Source of the DNA: Limosilactobacillus reuteri
GTDB taxonomy: Bacteria; Bacillota; Bacilli; Lactobacillales; Lactobacillaceae
Assembly: GCF_013694365.1 (NCBI RefSeq)
Contig: NZ_CP059275.1
Location: 2,005,001-2,069,000, forward strand
Direction: 5' to 3'
Length of the DNA stretch: 64,000 nt
In this document: positions 34,963 to 45,726 of the stretch, piece by piece
How positions within the stretch are numbered: the stretch's first letter is position 1
Layout of the letters: each line of letters starts with the position of its first letter
Made by a program: the position numbers and the translations under genes
The notes under the pieces: model-generated
What the model was told of the DNA's origin: nothing
Database searches by the model: none
What the model saw: only the letters and a program-made list of their open reading frames with translations

Positions 34963-36559
34963 ATGACGAAAACTGTTTATCAGTTAAACGAACAGAATAT
35001 TTACATTTCATCATTTCAGGCTGATGACAGCTATCTATTAAGGGCAAACGAAATTCTGATTGCTCCTGACGATACTACTTATCCTCCATATAAGTTTGAT
35101 GGAAAAAGGGGAATAGGCATAACTTATGCTGAGTGGAAAAAGAAACATCCAAATGAATCGAACCCCAATAGTAGTGTAGGAAGCGTAGATTTTGATTCCT
35201 CATATAAAATTTTAAAAGGGCAACCTGGAAAATCAGCGTATGAAATAGCTGTCAAACAAGGCTTTATTGGAACGGAAGCCGAATGGGTGAAATCACTTAA
35301 AGGCGAAAAGGGACCAATTCCAGTATTCGCCACAGGGCTAACCACAACACTACCCCCAAACGAAAGTGCGAAAGTAGATATTGTAAAAATTAATGATGAA
35401 TATAATGCGTATAGAGTCGATTTTAGTATTCCTAGAGGTGAAAAAGGGGATCCCGGTCAAGTTCCAGATATTTCAGGTATAAAAAAAGACATTAGTACTT
35501 TAACCAAAAAAATGAGTACTATGTTTGTTAATATTTTAGATTTTGGTGCGCAACCAGAAAATGTTAATTTTGATAACGCTCCTGCTTTTAATAAAGCCAT
35601 TCAATCTCTACCTTCGGTAGGTGGAACTGTATTTATTCCTAATGGAAATTACTTCCTTAAATCTACTGTCAATGTAGACCGTTCTTATGTTCATATTATG
35701 GGATTTAATAACGGACTACGAAGTGGGATAGATCCAGCTGATGGTTCAACACAGACGGGTGGTGGAGGAGCAAAAGTAACGGTTCAAAATCCTATTACCG
35801 CTTTTAAATTAGAAAATACCCATAATGATAAGCGATTGTCTGGAATTACATTTAGTGGTTTTGACCTACGAGGAGATACTAATGGTGGAGTTGGTATTGA
35901 CGGAGTATCTAATTCAGATAGAATCGTTATTGATAATATGACTATTAATAACGTAGGAATTGGAGTTAGATTATACGCGGCAGACGCTCCTAGAATTACT
36001 AATTCATGGATTGCGGAAACTCAATCAAGTATACTTTTGACTGGCGCAAGTCAGCAAGCGGAAATAAAGAATAATTCTCTAGGTGCACAGCCAAAAGGAA
36101 CTACAATTTATATGGAAAATCCAGACAGATTTAATATTTCTGGTAATAATATTTATCCAGATGGAGCAGCGGCCATTCGTATTCTTAATCCTGTTCATGG
36201 GGTAATTACAGGTAATACAATCTCTGCATATTATAACGGCATGATTGAATTTTTACCCAATTCAGATGGAGCATTTGGAAATGGGAATGTTATTTCTGGA
36301 AACGTGATCGCATTAGAAGCATGGCATGATAACCCTGACGGAAAAGATAACAAGTGGGGTGTTATTCATATCGAAGCGTTCAATAATGTGATTTCCAATA
36401 ACAACCTTCTTGCCAATGGAACTCCTCATGACACAACAGGAATTCTTATTATGAGGGGTGACTACAATAGAATCGCCAACAATGTGATTACTATCCCAGA
36501 TACAGTTTCCAAGGTAGTAATTAATGGTGCTGCGAATAACAACTGGGTAGTTTACAGCA
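34963..36559 (+). CDS. Phage tail fibre/receptor-binding protein with beta-helix (3' end cut)
   Basis: 532 codons from ATG, no stop codon before the join at 36559. The N-terminal ~170 residues hold a tail-attachment region and collagen-like and linker motifs (GQPGKSAYEIAVKQGFIGTEAEWVKSL split: GQPGKSAYEIAVKQGF, IGTEAEWVKSLKGEKG; later PRGEKGDPGQ). From ~190 on it is a right-handed parallel beta-helix of the pectate-lyase/GH28-like type: LDFGAQP, FIPNGNYFL, then many N-rich turns (ISGNNIYPDG, ITGNTISAY). This fits a prophage adsorption or side-fibre protein that binds or trims host polysaccharide. The native C-terminus is at 36742-36921. Confidence 0.85.
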
Positions 36560-36741
36560 CTAAATACCTATATTCTTATTTGACTGGTTTCCGCCGTCCT
36601 GGAAGGCCGAACCTTCTGTGCTGTAAACTACCCAGTTGTTATTCGCAGCACCATTAATTACTACCTTGGAAACTGTATCTGGGATAGTAATCACATTGTT
36701 GGCGATTCTATTGTAGTCACCCCTCATAATAAGAATTCCTG
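36560..36741 (-). repeat. Inverted copy of the phage fibre 3' end
   Basis: Reverse complement of 36742-36921, meeting it head-to-head at GAATTCCTGGGAATTC. Snap-back join. Confidence 0.87.
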
Positions 36742-36921
36742 GGAATTCTTATTATGAGGGGTGACTACAATAGAATCGCCAACAATGTGATTACTATCCC
36801 AGATACAGTTTCCAAGGTAGTAATTAATGGTGCTGCGAATAACAACTGGGTAGTTTACAGCACAGAAGGTTCGGCCTTCCAGGACGGCGGAAACCAGTCA
36901 AATAAGAATATAGGTATTTAG
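36742..36921 (+). pseudogene. Phage fibre protein, C-terminal fragment
   Basis: 60 codons in frame: GILIMRGDYNRIANNVITIP, then VINGAANNNWVVYSTEGSAF and GNQSNKNIGI stop. The first two thirds repeat 36437-36559; the last 20 residues supply the missing end of the gene at 34963. Confidence 0.85.
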
Positions 36922-37106
36922 AGTGCGTCATTTGACGGACATCCTTTCATATAGGTTTGATTCACTTAATATGATACCTGATGTCACGCCGAATGGCGTT
37001 TTTGCATTTACCACCAATTAGGTGGCTAACTTCATTCTATAATCCACCGATGGCGTTTTTGCATTTACCACCAATTAGGTGGCTAACTTCATTCTATAAT
37101 CCACCG
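36922..37106 (-). mobile_element. IS30-A' left end, inverted, with a repeated tip
   Basis: Exactly 127 bp (36922-37048) of the IS30 left end, minus strand, then the outermost ~57 bp again at 37050-37106. Sequence GTTTTTGCATTT matches the variant at 62407 rather than that at 537. Confidence 0.8.
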
Positions 37107-37406
37107 GCCAGTCTTTCGAATCAAACGCAGCCAGCCCCAGAAATCATGCTGATTACACCTAAAGCGACGGCCGAGTTTGATGCAGTAACTTTTAAGTTGG
37201 TTCAACCAGCAACGGTACCATTTAAAACAGTGGTTAAATTGGCAAACCAGTGGGCAACGGGTGATTATATCACCTTTCTTTCGGCCAACAATTTTTACTT
37301 GAAGGAGGACGCTTTGGCGACTTGCTTGACGGAACTGACTGCTAAGCAAGCGGATATGGGGGTGGCAAACTTAGTAACGTTAGTAGATGGAACCTTCCAA
37401 ATTTAA
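37107..37406 (+). pseudogene. Glycosyltransferase family 2 fragment
   Basis: 99 codons without a start codon. KTVVKLANQWATGDYITFLSANNFY is the GT-A fold stretch where a GT2 enzyme has the D-x-D-like site (here LSANN, degenerate), followed by KEDALATCLTELTAKQADMGV. It is 5' truncated and probably part of a glycosyltransferase for surface glycans. Confidence 0.6.
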
Positions 37407-37532
37407 GTGAAAGTGGCAGGAGTTCCACCCAAAAATGGACCAACCGGTGGCTTAAAGCTATCAATGCTTGCTTGGCCGGTGCCGCCAATGGGCCATGAAC
37501 CAGGTAAATTACGCCCCCCTGGGGATTATTGA
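37407..37532 (+). pseudogene. Short frame, probable out-of-frame piece of a GT8 gene
   Basis: 41 residues from GTG (VKVAGVPPKNGPTGG..). Not recognisable in this frame. It ends at the base before a GT8 fragment and probably stems from the same decayed gene, read in a shifted frame. Confidence 0.4.
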
Positions 37533-37673
37533 TTGCTGCCTAACCTCTTGCCAGAAGTTGACCGGGTCTTGTACCTTGATTATGATACCCTGGTGCTGGG
37601 CGATTTAACGACCCTGTGGCACAGTGATTTGGCCCGGACGCGAACAATTACTTTAATTCAGGGGTCTTGTTGA
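37533..37673 (+). pseudogene. Glycosyltransferase family 8 fragment, donor-binding part
   Basis: 46 residues from TTG. LPNLLPEVDRVLYLDYDTLVLGDLTTLW is the signature of GT8, shown here as LPNLLPEVDRVLYLDYD and TLVLGDLTTLW, with the metal-binding D-x-D equivalent in LDYDTL. It continues into the next fragment after a missing linker. Confidence 0.72.
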
Positions 37674-38207
37674 ATGGATTTAGCCCTCCTACGCAAGTAT
37701 GGGGTAACGGGCTACTTCTACCAATTTATCCTTGAGTCCACCAAGTTTTTTATCTTGGGGGATCAAGATGCATACAACCTCTACTTTAAGGATGCCGTAC
37801 AGTACTTACCAATTGAAAATAATTATGTGACCCAACTATTGGAAAGCAGAGATCCGGCAGAGCACCGGGAACTGGCCAAAGTGACGATTTTACACTTTTT
37901 AAGTGAAAAAAAGCCCTGGAAGGAAACGACAAGCTACCCAGCGGCGATATTACCAGCGATGCGATTATATCGGCAGTATCGCCAAGCGATGCGAACTGAA
38001 TACCAACTGGCAAAGCAAGTACCGCAACTGACCGTTTTGGTGTTGGTGGATGATGAGCATGACTTGGCGCGTTGCTTAGAAAGTATCTATTACCAAGATT
38101 ACCCGAATTTAGCGGTGGCGGTGTTGGATGCCAGCTCCCAGCCGGCGCAGGTTTATGCATCCGTTGCGGCCTTAAGGCAGCGGGTGCTTGAATTGTCCGC
38201 TCAATAA
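37674..38207 (+). pseudogene. Bifunctional GT8/GT2-type glycosyltransferase, middle fragment
   Basis: 177 residues. MDLALLRKYGVTGYF continues the GT8 N-A-G-V-L-L-M-D motif; the body resembles the GT8 C-terminus, and from ~residue 125 LTVLVLVDDEHDLARCLESIYYQDYPNLAVAVLDAS is the start of a GT2 domain, given here in pieces LTVLVLVDDEHDLARCL and ESIYYQDYPNLAV. Such GT8-GT2 fusions occur in the accessory SecA2/Y2 clusters that glycosylate serine-rich adhesins in L. reuteri. The gene is broken in at least three frames. Confidence 0.68.
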
Positions 38208-38208
38208 G

Positions 38209-38365
38209 GTGGATTATAGAATGAAGTTAGCTACCTAATTGGTGGTAAATAAAAAACGCCATTCGGCGTGACATCAGGTATCATATTAAGTGAACCAAAC
38301 CTATATGAAAGGATGTCCGTCAAATGACGCACTTAAATGATACCATGTCTACTAGTTTATTGACT
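38209..38365 (+). mobile_element. IS30-A left end and transposase start
   Basis: Left terminus GGTGGATTATAGAATGAAG, leader with hairpin, ribosome binding site AAAGGA (38308-38313), ATG at 38324 and 14 codons (MTHLNDTMSTSLLT). Cut at 38365, where an IS4 end begins. Confidence 0.82.
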
Positions 38366-38492
38366 CTGAAACTTGAAAGCACCTTAAAGAACCAGAGCCC
38401 ACGCCAGCTCTGGTTTTGTTGGCCTTAAATTAGTTTTAGACAGCCACTCTAAGTACCCTTTGGATGTTTTGCGGTAAGTAGCCGATGAATTG
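38366..38492 (-). mobile_element. IS4-type right end, inverted (127 bp)
   Basis: Exactly 127 bp, identical to 18021-18147. It lies immediately before the ATG of the complete IS4 transposase, i.e. the element's right end sits inverted where its left end should be. Confidence 0.85.
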
Positions 38493-39833
38493 ATGAAAAG
38501 TATAACCCAAATTCAAGCAGAAAACGATACTAAAAGCCTAATTTCTTCCTTTCTCCACCTGATTGGTCTAGGTCAGCTCAGTAAGCAGGTCAACTTTAAA
38601 CGCCACTCTGCGATTTCTTTTACCATGATCATCTCTTGGTTATTCGAGGCCCGCTTTAGTCGACGTTCGCTTTACCGGGCGCAAGCCAGTCCCAATTTTA
38701 GTCCCCGCACCGCCCGCAATGTCCTCAATGATGGGCGAATCAACTGGCAAAAACTACTATGCTTAGTGGCGGTGAAGTTGATCGGCATCTTGCGACCGTT
38801 AATTGACCAACGGAGACGGTTAGCGCTGATCGTCGATGATACCTTAATTGCCCGCCCGTATTCGCTCAAAACGGAGTTACTAGCGCGGACATATGATCAT
38901 GACCACCACCAGTATTTGACCGGCTATCGGAACCTGACGATTGGCTGGAGTGATGGGAATACCTTTTTGCCCGTTAACTTCGCCCTAATGTCAACGCGAA
39001 ATAAGCAGAATCTGGTTGGGACTTCAGCTCGGGTAGTTGATCAACGGACAATTGCCGGTCAACGGCGGGCGCAAGCCCAACGGAAAATGAACGAGGTGGT
39101 CATCGAATTAATTCGCCAAGCCCGCAACCTTGGGGTGGTGGCGAAATACGTGCTCTTTGATAGCTGGTACAGTTCGCCGCAAATGTTTTGGCGCTTAAAA
39201 CAGCTAGGCCTCGATAGTGTCGCCATGCTTAAGCGGAGCTCTAAGGTTTATTACCGCTATCGTGGTCGGGCCTATAGCGTCAAGGCGCTTTATCTGCGCC
39301 TTCTCAATTCGCGGCGTCCTCAAATGAAGGCCTATCAATACAGCTGTATTGTGGAAGCCGACTACCAAGGGCATCGTTTCCCGGTAAAACTGGTCTTCGT
39401 GGCCAAAAAGGGCTTTAAGAACCAGTACCTAGTCCTGGCTTCTACTAGCACCCAACTAACTCCTCAAGAGATCATTCAACTGTATAGCCGCCGGTGGTCC
39501 ATCGAAACCTACTTTAAGGCCACCAAACAGTACCTCCGCTTAAATGCGTCCCAAATCCAAAGCTATGACGGTCAAGTAGCTCAGATTACCGTCACTGCCT
39601 TAACCTACCTGTTTCTAGCCTGGCAGGAACGCCAAGCCAAAGACGACCGCACCTTAGGAGACCTTTTCTACCTAATGAATGCGGCCCTCCCTGAAATCAA
39701 ATTTATCGAGGCATTGGTCTACCTGTTAAAGTCCCTCCAAACCCAAGCAACTGATTTTCTCGACCACACCATCGACCAATTCATCGGCTACTTACCGCAA
39801 AACATCCAAAGGGTACTTAGAGTGGCTGTCTAA
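38493..39833 (+). CDS. IS4 family transposase
   Basis: 446 residues. DDE centre: LALIVDDTLIARPYS (first Asp), VLFDSWYSSPQMFW (second Asp), and the IS4 signature YSRRWSIETYFKATKQYL with Y-x-x-R-x-x-x-E-x-x-x-x-x-K. Complete from MKSITQIQAEND to LRVAV. GC content is higher than in the neighbours, consistent with recent acquisition from another lactobacillus. The start is ATG at 38493 because the preceding bases are IS end DNA. Confidence 0.92.
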   Translation: MKSITQIQAENDTKSLISSFLHLIGLGQLSKQVNFKRHSAISFTMIISWLFEARFSRRSLYRAQASPNFSPRTARNVLNDGRINWQKLLCLVAVKLIGILRPLIDQRRRLALIVDDTLIARPYSLKTELLARTYDHDHHQYLTGYRNLTIGWSDGNTFLPVNFALMSTRNKQNLVGTSARVVDQRTIAGQRRAQAQRKMNEVVIELIRQARNLGVVAKYVLFDSWYSSPQMFWRLKQLGLDSVAMLKRSSKVYYRYRGRAYSVKALYLRLLNSRRPQMKAYQYSCIVEADYQGHRFPVKLVFVAKKGFKNQYLVLASTSTQLTPQEIIQLYSRRWSIETYFKATKQYLRLNASQIQSYDGQVAQITVTALTYLFLAWQERQAKDDRTLGDLFYLMNAALPEIKFIEALVYLLKSLQTQATDFLDHTIDQFIGYLPQNIQRVLRVAV

Positions 39834-39960
39834 AGACTCTCTTCTACTTATTTTTTGGGTTACTTAAGTATAACGTGAGAGTTCTTGCGTTTTCTATTTT
39901 TTACGCGAGAAAGCCTAGAGTCGCGGTGGTTAGCCGTGATTCTAGGCTTTCAAGTTTCAG
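39834..39960 (-). mobile_element. IS4-type left end, inverted (127 bp)
   Basis: Exactly 127 bp. On the minus strand it starts CTGAAACTTGAAAG (the same terminal repeat as the right end), has a hairpin GAAAGCCTAGA..TCTAGGCTTTC, and ends AAGTAGAAGAGAGTCT, which would put a ribosome binding site next to the transposase ATG. Confidence 0.8.
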
Positions 39961-39961
39961 T

Positions 39962-40351
39962 GCAGTAAATCAGTTCTTTATAAATTTACGCCAGAAAATG
40001 GGCACAGATGCTTACTATCGCATCTTTAAGACAATAACCTCTGACAACGGTTCAGAATTTAGTGAGTTAACACAAGTTCACGATCATATTTTCTATGCTG
40101 ATCCGTATTCCCCTTGGGAACGTGGATCCAATGAGATCAATAACCGGTTTCTCCGCAAAGAGATTACCAAAGGTGAAGCTATAAATAACTATAGTAGTGC
40201 TCAGATCATAGCGACTAATGATTGGATGAATCACTATCCACGAGCTATGTTTAATGGATATTCGTCAATGGATATCTATCGTAAGGCCTTCTACCAAGAG
40301 ATATCACAGCTCCATCAACCAATAATCAATTGGTCAGTATTATTTATTTGA
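39962..40351 (+). pseudogene. IS30-A transposase, C-terminal part, copy 1
   Basis: 129 codons in frame: AVNQFFINLRQKMG, SDNGSEFSELTQ (second Asp of the DDE core), YADPYSPWERGSNEINNRFLRK (Glu in the SNE motif; written YADPYSPWERGSNEI and NNRFLRK) to WSVLFI stop. 5' truncated. Confidence 0.86.
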
Positions 40352-40394
40352 GTCCAGTGGCTAACTTATTCTTGAAATTTAGGAAGAAGAAAAT
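40352..40394 (+). mobile_element. IS30-A right terminus
   Basis: CCAGTGGCTAACTTATTCTTGAAATTTAGGA; the part AGTGGCTAACTTATTCT is the inverted partner of AGAATGAAGTTAGCCAC at the left end. Confidence 0.72.
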
Positions 40395-40784
40395 GCAGTA
40401 AATCAGTTCTTTATAAATTTACGCCAGAAAATGGGCACAGATGCTTACTATCGCATCTTTAAGACAATAACCTCTGACAACGGTTCAGAATTTAGTGAGT
40501 TAACACAAGTTCACGATCATATTTTCTATGCTGATCCGTATTCCCCTTGGGAACGTGGATCCAATGAGATCAATAACCGGTTTCTCCGCAAAGAGATTAC
40601 CAAAGGTGAAGCTATAAATAACTATAGTAGTGCTCAGATCATAGCGACTAATGATTGGATGAATCACTATCCACGAGCTATGTTTAATGGATATTCGTCA
40701 ATGGATATCTATCGTAAGGCCTTCTACCAAGAGATATCACAGCTCCATCAACCAATAATCAATTGGTCAGTATTATTTATTTGA
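40395..40784 (+). pseudogene. IS30-A transposase, C-terminal part, copy 2
   Basis: Base-for-base repeat of 39962-40351, ending at the base before the ATG of an unrelated gene. Confidence 0.85.
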
Positions 40785-41336
40785 ATGATATACTATATTC
40801 CAGAAAAAGAAGTCTTAATCGATAGCAACTTTAATCCATTTGCAAACATCAGCAACTATCAACAAGAATTAGAAGAGCTGCTTGCAAACCAATATGGATT
40901 ATCTGGAGACGATCTTAAAGGCGCGGCTTTCCTATCACTTTATCAATTGAAAATGAGTGATTATGGGCTTAAATTATCAAGTGTAAATGATGCAATCAAT
41001 AAGGTTGTTGCATTCTTAAACGAGGAGCATGGCCTGAGTGTTAAACAGGACAAAGCTAATGAACCATTGATTAAAATCTTAGCATTAATTGCTACAAATA
41101 TCCGGCGTCCATGGAACCGGGGATGGTCTAATTATGAATTGTTAAGGACCAAGGATATTGCCAAATTAGTGTCTGAAATGGAAATTAATTTAGAAGAACC
41201 TAAACTGTCAAGTGAGATTGTTAGTGGAATTCAAGTGGAAAGCATTAACCGTGATGAGTTGCTTAACTTCCTTGAAAATAGTAATTTACCGCCAAAAGTA
41301 ATCTCGAAGCTGTATAAACAAGCCGAAGAATTATAA
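40785..41336 (+). CDS. Hypothetical protein, 183 aa
   Basis: Soluble, largely helical (MIYYIPEKEVLIDSNFNPF.. to VISKLYKQAEEL). SLYQLKMSDYGLKLSSVNDAI and IRRPWNRGWSNYELLRTKDIAKLV are its most distinctive parts, written here within short pieces. No signal peptide or catalytic motif. I do not recognise it. Confidence 0.55.
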   Translation: MIYYIPEKEVLIDSNFNPFANISNYQQELEELLANQYGLSGDDLKGAAFLSLYQLKMSDYGLKLSSVNDAINKVVAFLNEEHGLSVKQDKANEPLIKILALIATNIRRPWNRGWSNYELLRTKDIAKLVSEMEINLEEPKLSSEIVSGIQVESINRDELLNFLENSNLPPKVISKLYKQAEEL

Positions 41337-41463
41337 GTATCTGTCAAGTTTTCATAGGTAGCCTTTAAATATACAGTTTTAGTGGGTTAGTGCCTTAAAA
41401 AGTTGTCCCATTGGTCTACTTGTGGCCGTGTTAATCGGAATTATTCCTTGTACTGCTCCAATT
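41337..41463 (-). mobile_element. ISLre2 right end, inverted (127 bp)
   Basis: Reverse complement of the last codons of the ISLre2-type transposase (46370-46449) and its terminus (AAAGGCTACCTATG..). Exactly 127 bp. Confidence 0.82.
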
Positions 41464-43163
<1,700 letters not shown>

Positions 43164-43290
43164 GGCCGATCAGTCTCTCAACTCGGCTATGCATCATCGC
43201 CTTGGTAAGCCGTTACCTTACCAACTAGCTAATGCACCGCAGGTCCATCCCAGAGTGATAGCCAAAGCCATCTTTCAAACAAAAGCCATG
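43164..43290 (-). rRNA. 16S rRNA internal fragment, inverted (127 bp)
   Basis: Exact reverse complement of 41806-41932 apart from any edge ambiguity; exactly 127 bp, directly after the 16S gene. Confidence 0.88.
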
Positions 43291-43415
43291 ACTTTGCCTT
43301 AGACTTCCTTCAGATTCCACCTCGCAGTGGACACCCTTGTCCTCAGCTCATGGTTCCGACTACTACGGCCCATAGCGGACTCTCACCGCCTAGCTAATAC
43401 CCATGCCGGGCGCAC
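43291..43415 (-). mobile_element. Group II intron 5' end, inverted
   Basis: Minus strand begins GTGCGCCCGGCATGGG at 43415 and follows domain I for ~125 bp. Confidence 0.8.
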
Positions 43416-43422
43416 ATAAAAA

Positions 43423-43878
43423 TTGGGAGGTCTAAAAGAAGCTCTCGTAATTGATCGGGAGGAGCTAAAAGATGTCAAGCATTTACCAAGTGCAGACGAA
43501 ATTAAGGAATTAGCAGAAGTGGCATTTAATCATACGTTGGCTTTTTGTAATGAAAATAAGCATGCGTTGTCAAATTTGCTTTCCTCAAATGGAGATATGC
43601 AGTTTTATCAAATGATTATTGAAGTAGCAAATAATGAATTTGATGCGCGAGTTCCATATTTGTTTGGGGATATAAATATTAAAGAAGCTAATGTAAAATC
43701 GTCATTGCCATTCTCATTTATTAAAACCCTCTATATCAATACAATTGTTAATTTGTTAATGCTTTGGGGTGCCGCACCAGACTCTTTAAGCATTAATGAA
43801 ATTAAGTCAATTGCAGGCTTGATTCAAACAAAATCACCAGTTGAATTGATTCAAATTTATAAATCATATTTAAACTAG
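43423..43878 (+). pseudogene. TetR-type regulator, C-terminal part (placed before its N-terminus)
   Basis: 151 codons from TTG (LGGLKEALVIDREELK.. to YKSYLN). It is the ligand-binding/dimerisation part of a TetR-like repressor. Its first 13 bases (TTGGGAGGTCTAA) also end the N-terminal fragment at 44082-44094, so the two were one gene, N-terminal piece first, in the source genome. Here the order is reversed. Confidence 0.75.
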
Positions 43879-43917
43879 ATGGCTTTTTATTTTTCTAACT
43901 TAATTTTACAAACCGCG
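43879..43917 (-). mobile_element. IS30-B left terminus, inverted
   Basis: 39 bp reading on the minus strand CGCGGTTTGTAAAATTAAG..; same terminus as 44095 and 47285. It flanks the TetR N-terminal fragment on both sides in opposite directions. Confidence 0.65.
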
Positions 43918-44094
43918 ATGTTAAATGGAATTAAGGAAGGATTTATTACTGTTTTAGATACTAAAAAATTATCAGAATGTACTACTAATGATATTGTAAA
44001 TAGCGCTGAAATTAGTAAAAAACTTTCTACAACTATTACCAAAATAAACAAGATCTTCTCCATGAAATTGAAAATGATCTATTGGGAGGTCTAA
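43918..44094 (+). pseudogene. TetR-type regulator, N-terminal DNA-binding part (frameshifted)
   Basis: 58 codons. MLNGIKEGFITVLDTKKLSE and TTNDIVNSAEISKK are the start of a TetR helix-turn-helix. After SKK an A is missing from a run of As; restoring it gives T-F-Y-N-Y-Y-Q-N-K-Q-D-L-L-H-E-I-E, the canonical TetR recognition helix ending, and leads into the C-terminal piece. As written it ends at GTCTAA. Confidence 0.8.
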
Positions 44095-44221
44095 ATCGCG
44101 GTTTGTAAAATTAAGTTAGAAAAATAAAAAGCCATTTGTGGTAGACTTTTGAATACCCATACATCAAAAGAAAGGACACCACAAATGACCTACCATCATC
44201 TTACCATAGACGAACTAACGA
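44095..44221 (+). mobile_element. IS30-B left end and transposase start (127 bp)
   Basis: Terminus GCGGTTTGTAAAATTAAG, an inverted repeat TTTGTGGT..ACCACAAA, ribosome binding site AAAGGA (44171-44176) and ATG at 44185 encoding MTYHHLTIDELT. Its terminal repeat (AATTAAGTTAGAAAAA) pairs with the right end at 15697, supporting one element. Confidence 0.72.
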
Positions 44222-44781
44222 ATGATCGTGAACTTGTGTTAACTCACTAAATTCTGAACCGTTGTCAGAGGTTATTGTCTTAAAGATGCGATAGTAAGCA
44301 TCTGTGCCCATTTTCTGGCGTAAATTTATAAAGAACTGATTTACTGCATGCGCAGTTTTACCAGCAATTTTACTCGTGATATTAACTCGTGAAAGGCGAT
44401 CAGTCATTACTAGTACAACACTGTCATTACCGTTTTTCTGTCCCTGAACTGTATCTAGTTCCCAATGGCCAATTTCGGACCGTTGGTCCGCAGTTTGAGG
44501 TCGTTGAGCAATATTAGGCCCTAAGCACCTTTTAGCTTGCGGATGAGTTCGATGATGCTTACGTTTAGGTTTTTCAAAGAGGTCTAAATTGGACGTACGA
44601 AGCACACCCTCATTAATCCATTGATATAAAGTTACAACCGACTTTGGGATCAGGGTGCCATCATTCATTAAATCTCGAGCCTTATAAATAACCGCTTGTG
44701 GGGAGTAATGGTGGTCGTCAAACTCACCAAGCATTAGCTGATCAGCTAATCGTAAAAATTGCTTTGAAGAATAATATAAGC
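44222..44781 (-). pseudogene. IS30-A transposase middle part, inverted
   Basis: Reverse complement of ~45044-45598, covering the codons LYYSSKQFLRL to ELTQVHDH. Mirror partner of the + strand copy that follows. Confidence 0.84.
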
Positions 44782-45598
44782 AAGAATGCTCATCTTACTA
44801 AAGAAGAACGTGTGATGATTGCGACTTTAAAGTCGCAAGGACTTTCCAATCGCGCAATTGGTCGCCAATTAGGAGTTAATCATCAAACAATTAATAACGA
44901 GCTCAACCGTGGTACGGTCCGCCAACTTCGTCGTCAAAAATCTAATGGTAAGATTTACGAATATTCTTACTACATCTATAGTTATGAAGCTGGTCAGGCC
45001 ACATATCTTGAACATCACCGCCATTCTGGTCGTCGTCGCTTATATTATTCTTCAAAGCAATTTTTACGATTAGCTGATCAGCTAATGCTTGGTGAGTTTG
45101 ACGACCACCATTACTCCCCACAAGCGGTTATTTATAAGGCTCGAGATTTAATGAATGATGGCACCCTGATCCCAAAGTCGGTTGTAACTTTATATCAATG
45201 GATTAATGAGGGTGTGCTTCGTACGTCCAATTTAGACCTCTTTGAAAAACCTAAACGTAAGCATCATCGAACTCATCCGCAAGCTAAAAGGTGCTTAGGG
45301 CCTAATATTGCTCAACGACCTCAAACTGCGGACCAACGGTCCGAAATTGGCCATTGGGAACTAGATACAGTTCAGGGACAGAAAAACGGTAATGACAGTG
45401 TTGTACTAGTAATGACTGATCGCCTTTCACGAGTTAATATCACGAGTAAAATTGCTGGTAAAACTGCGCATGCAGTAAATCAGTTCTTTATAAATTTACG
45501 CCAGAAAATGGGCACAGATGCTTACTATCGCATCTTTAAGACAATAACCTCTGACAACGGTTCAGAATTTAGTGAGTTAACACAAGTTCACGATCATG
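44782..45598 (+). pseudogene. IS30-A transposase, N-terminal and middle part
   Basis: 272 codons: helix-turn-helix KEERVMIATLKSQGLSNRAI and RQLGVNHQTINNELNRGTV, linker, then the first DDE Asp in HWELDTVQGQ, VVLVMTDRLSR, and SDNGSEFSEL (second Asp). Lacks the first ~17 codons (seen at 60299) and the C-terminal end (seen at 39962). Together these rebuild a complete ~390-residue IS30 transposase. Confidence 0.88.
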
Positions 45599-45600
45599 GT

Positions 45601-45726
45601 TGAGCTCGTTATTAATTGTTTGATGATTAACTCCTAATTGGCGACCAATTGCGCGATTGGAAAGTCCTTGCGACTTTAAAGTCGCAATCATCACACGTTC
45701 TTCTTTAGTAAGATGAGCATTCTTAA
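45601..45726 (-). repeat. IS30-A transposase 5' part, inverted
   Basis: Reverse complement of 44780-44905 (helix-turn-helix codons), about 126 bp. Confidence 0.82.

Noticed and set aside
43879..44094. 71-residue protein starting MAFYFSNLILQTA
   Set aside because: The first 13 codons are an IS30-B end; the rest is the frameshifted TetR N-terminus.
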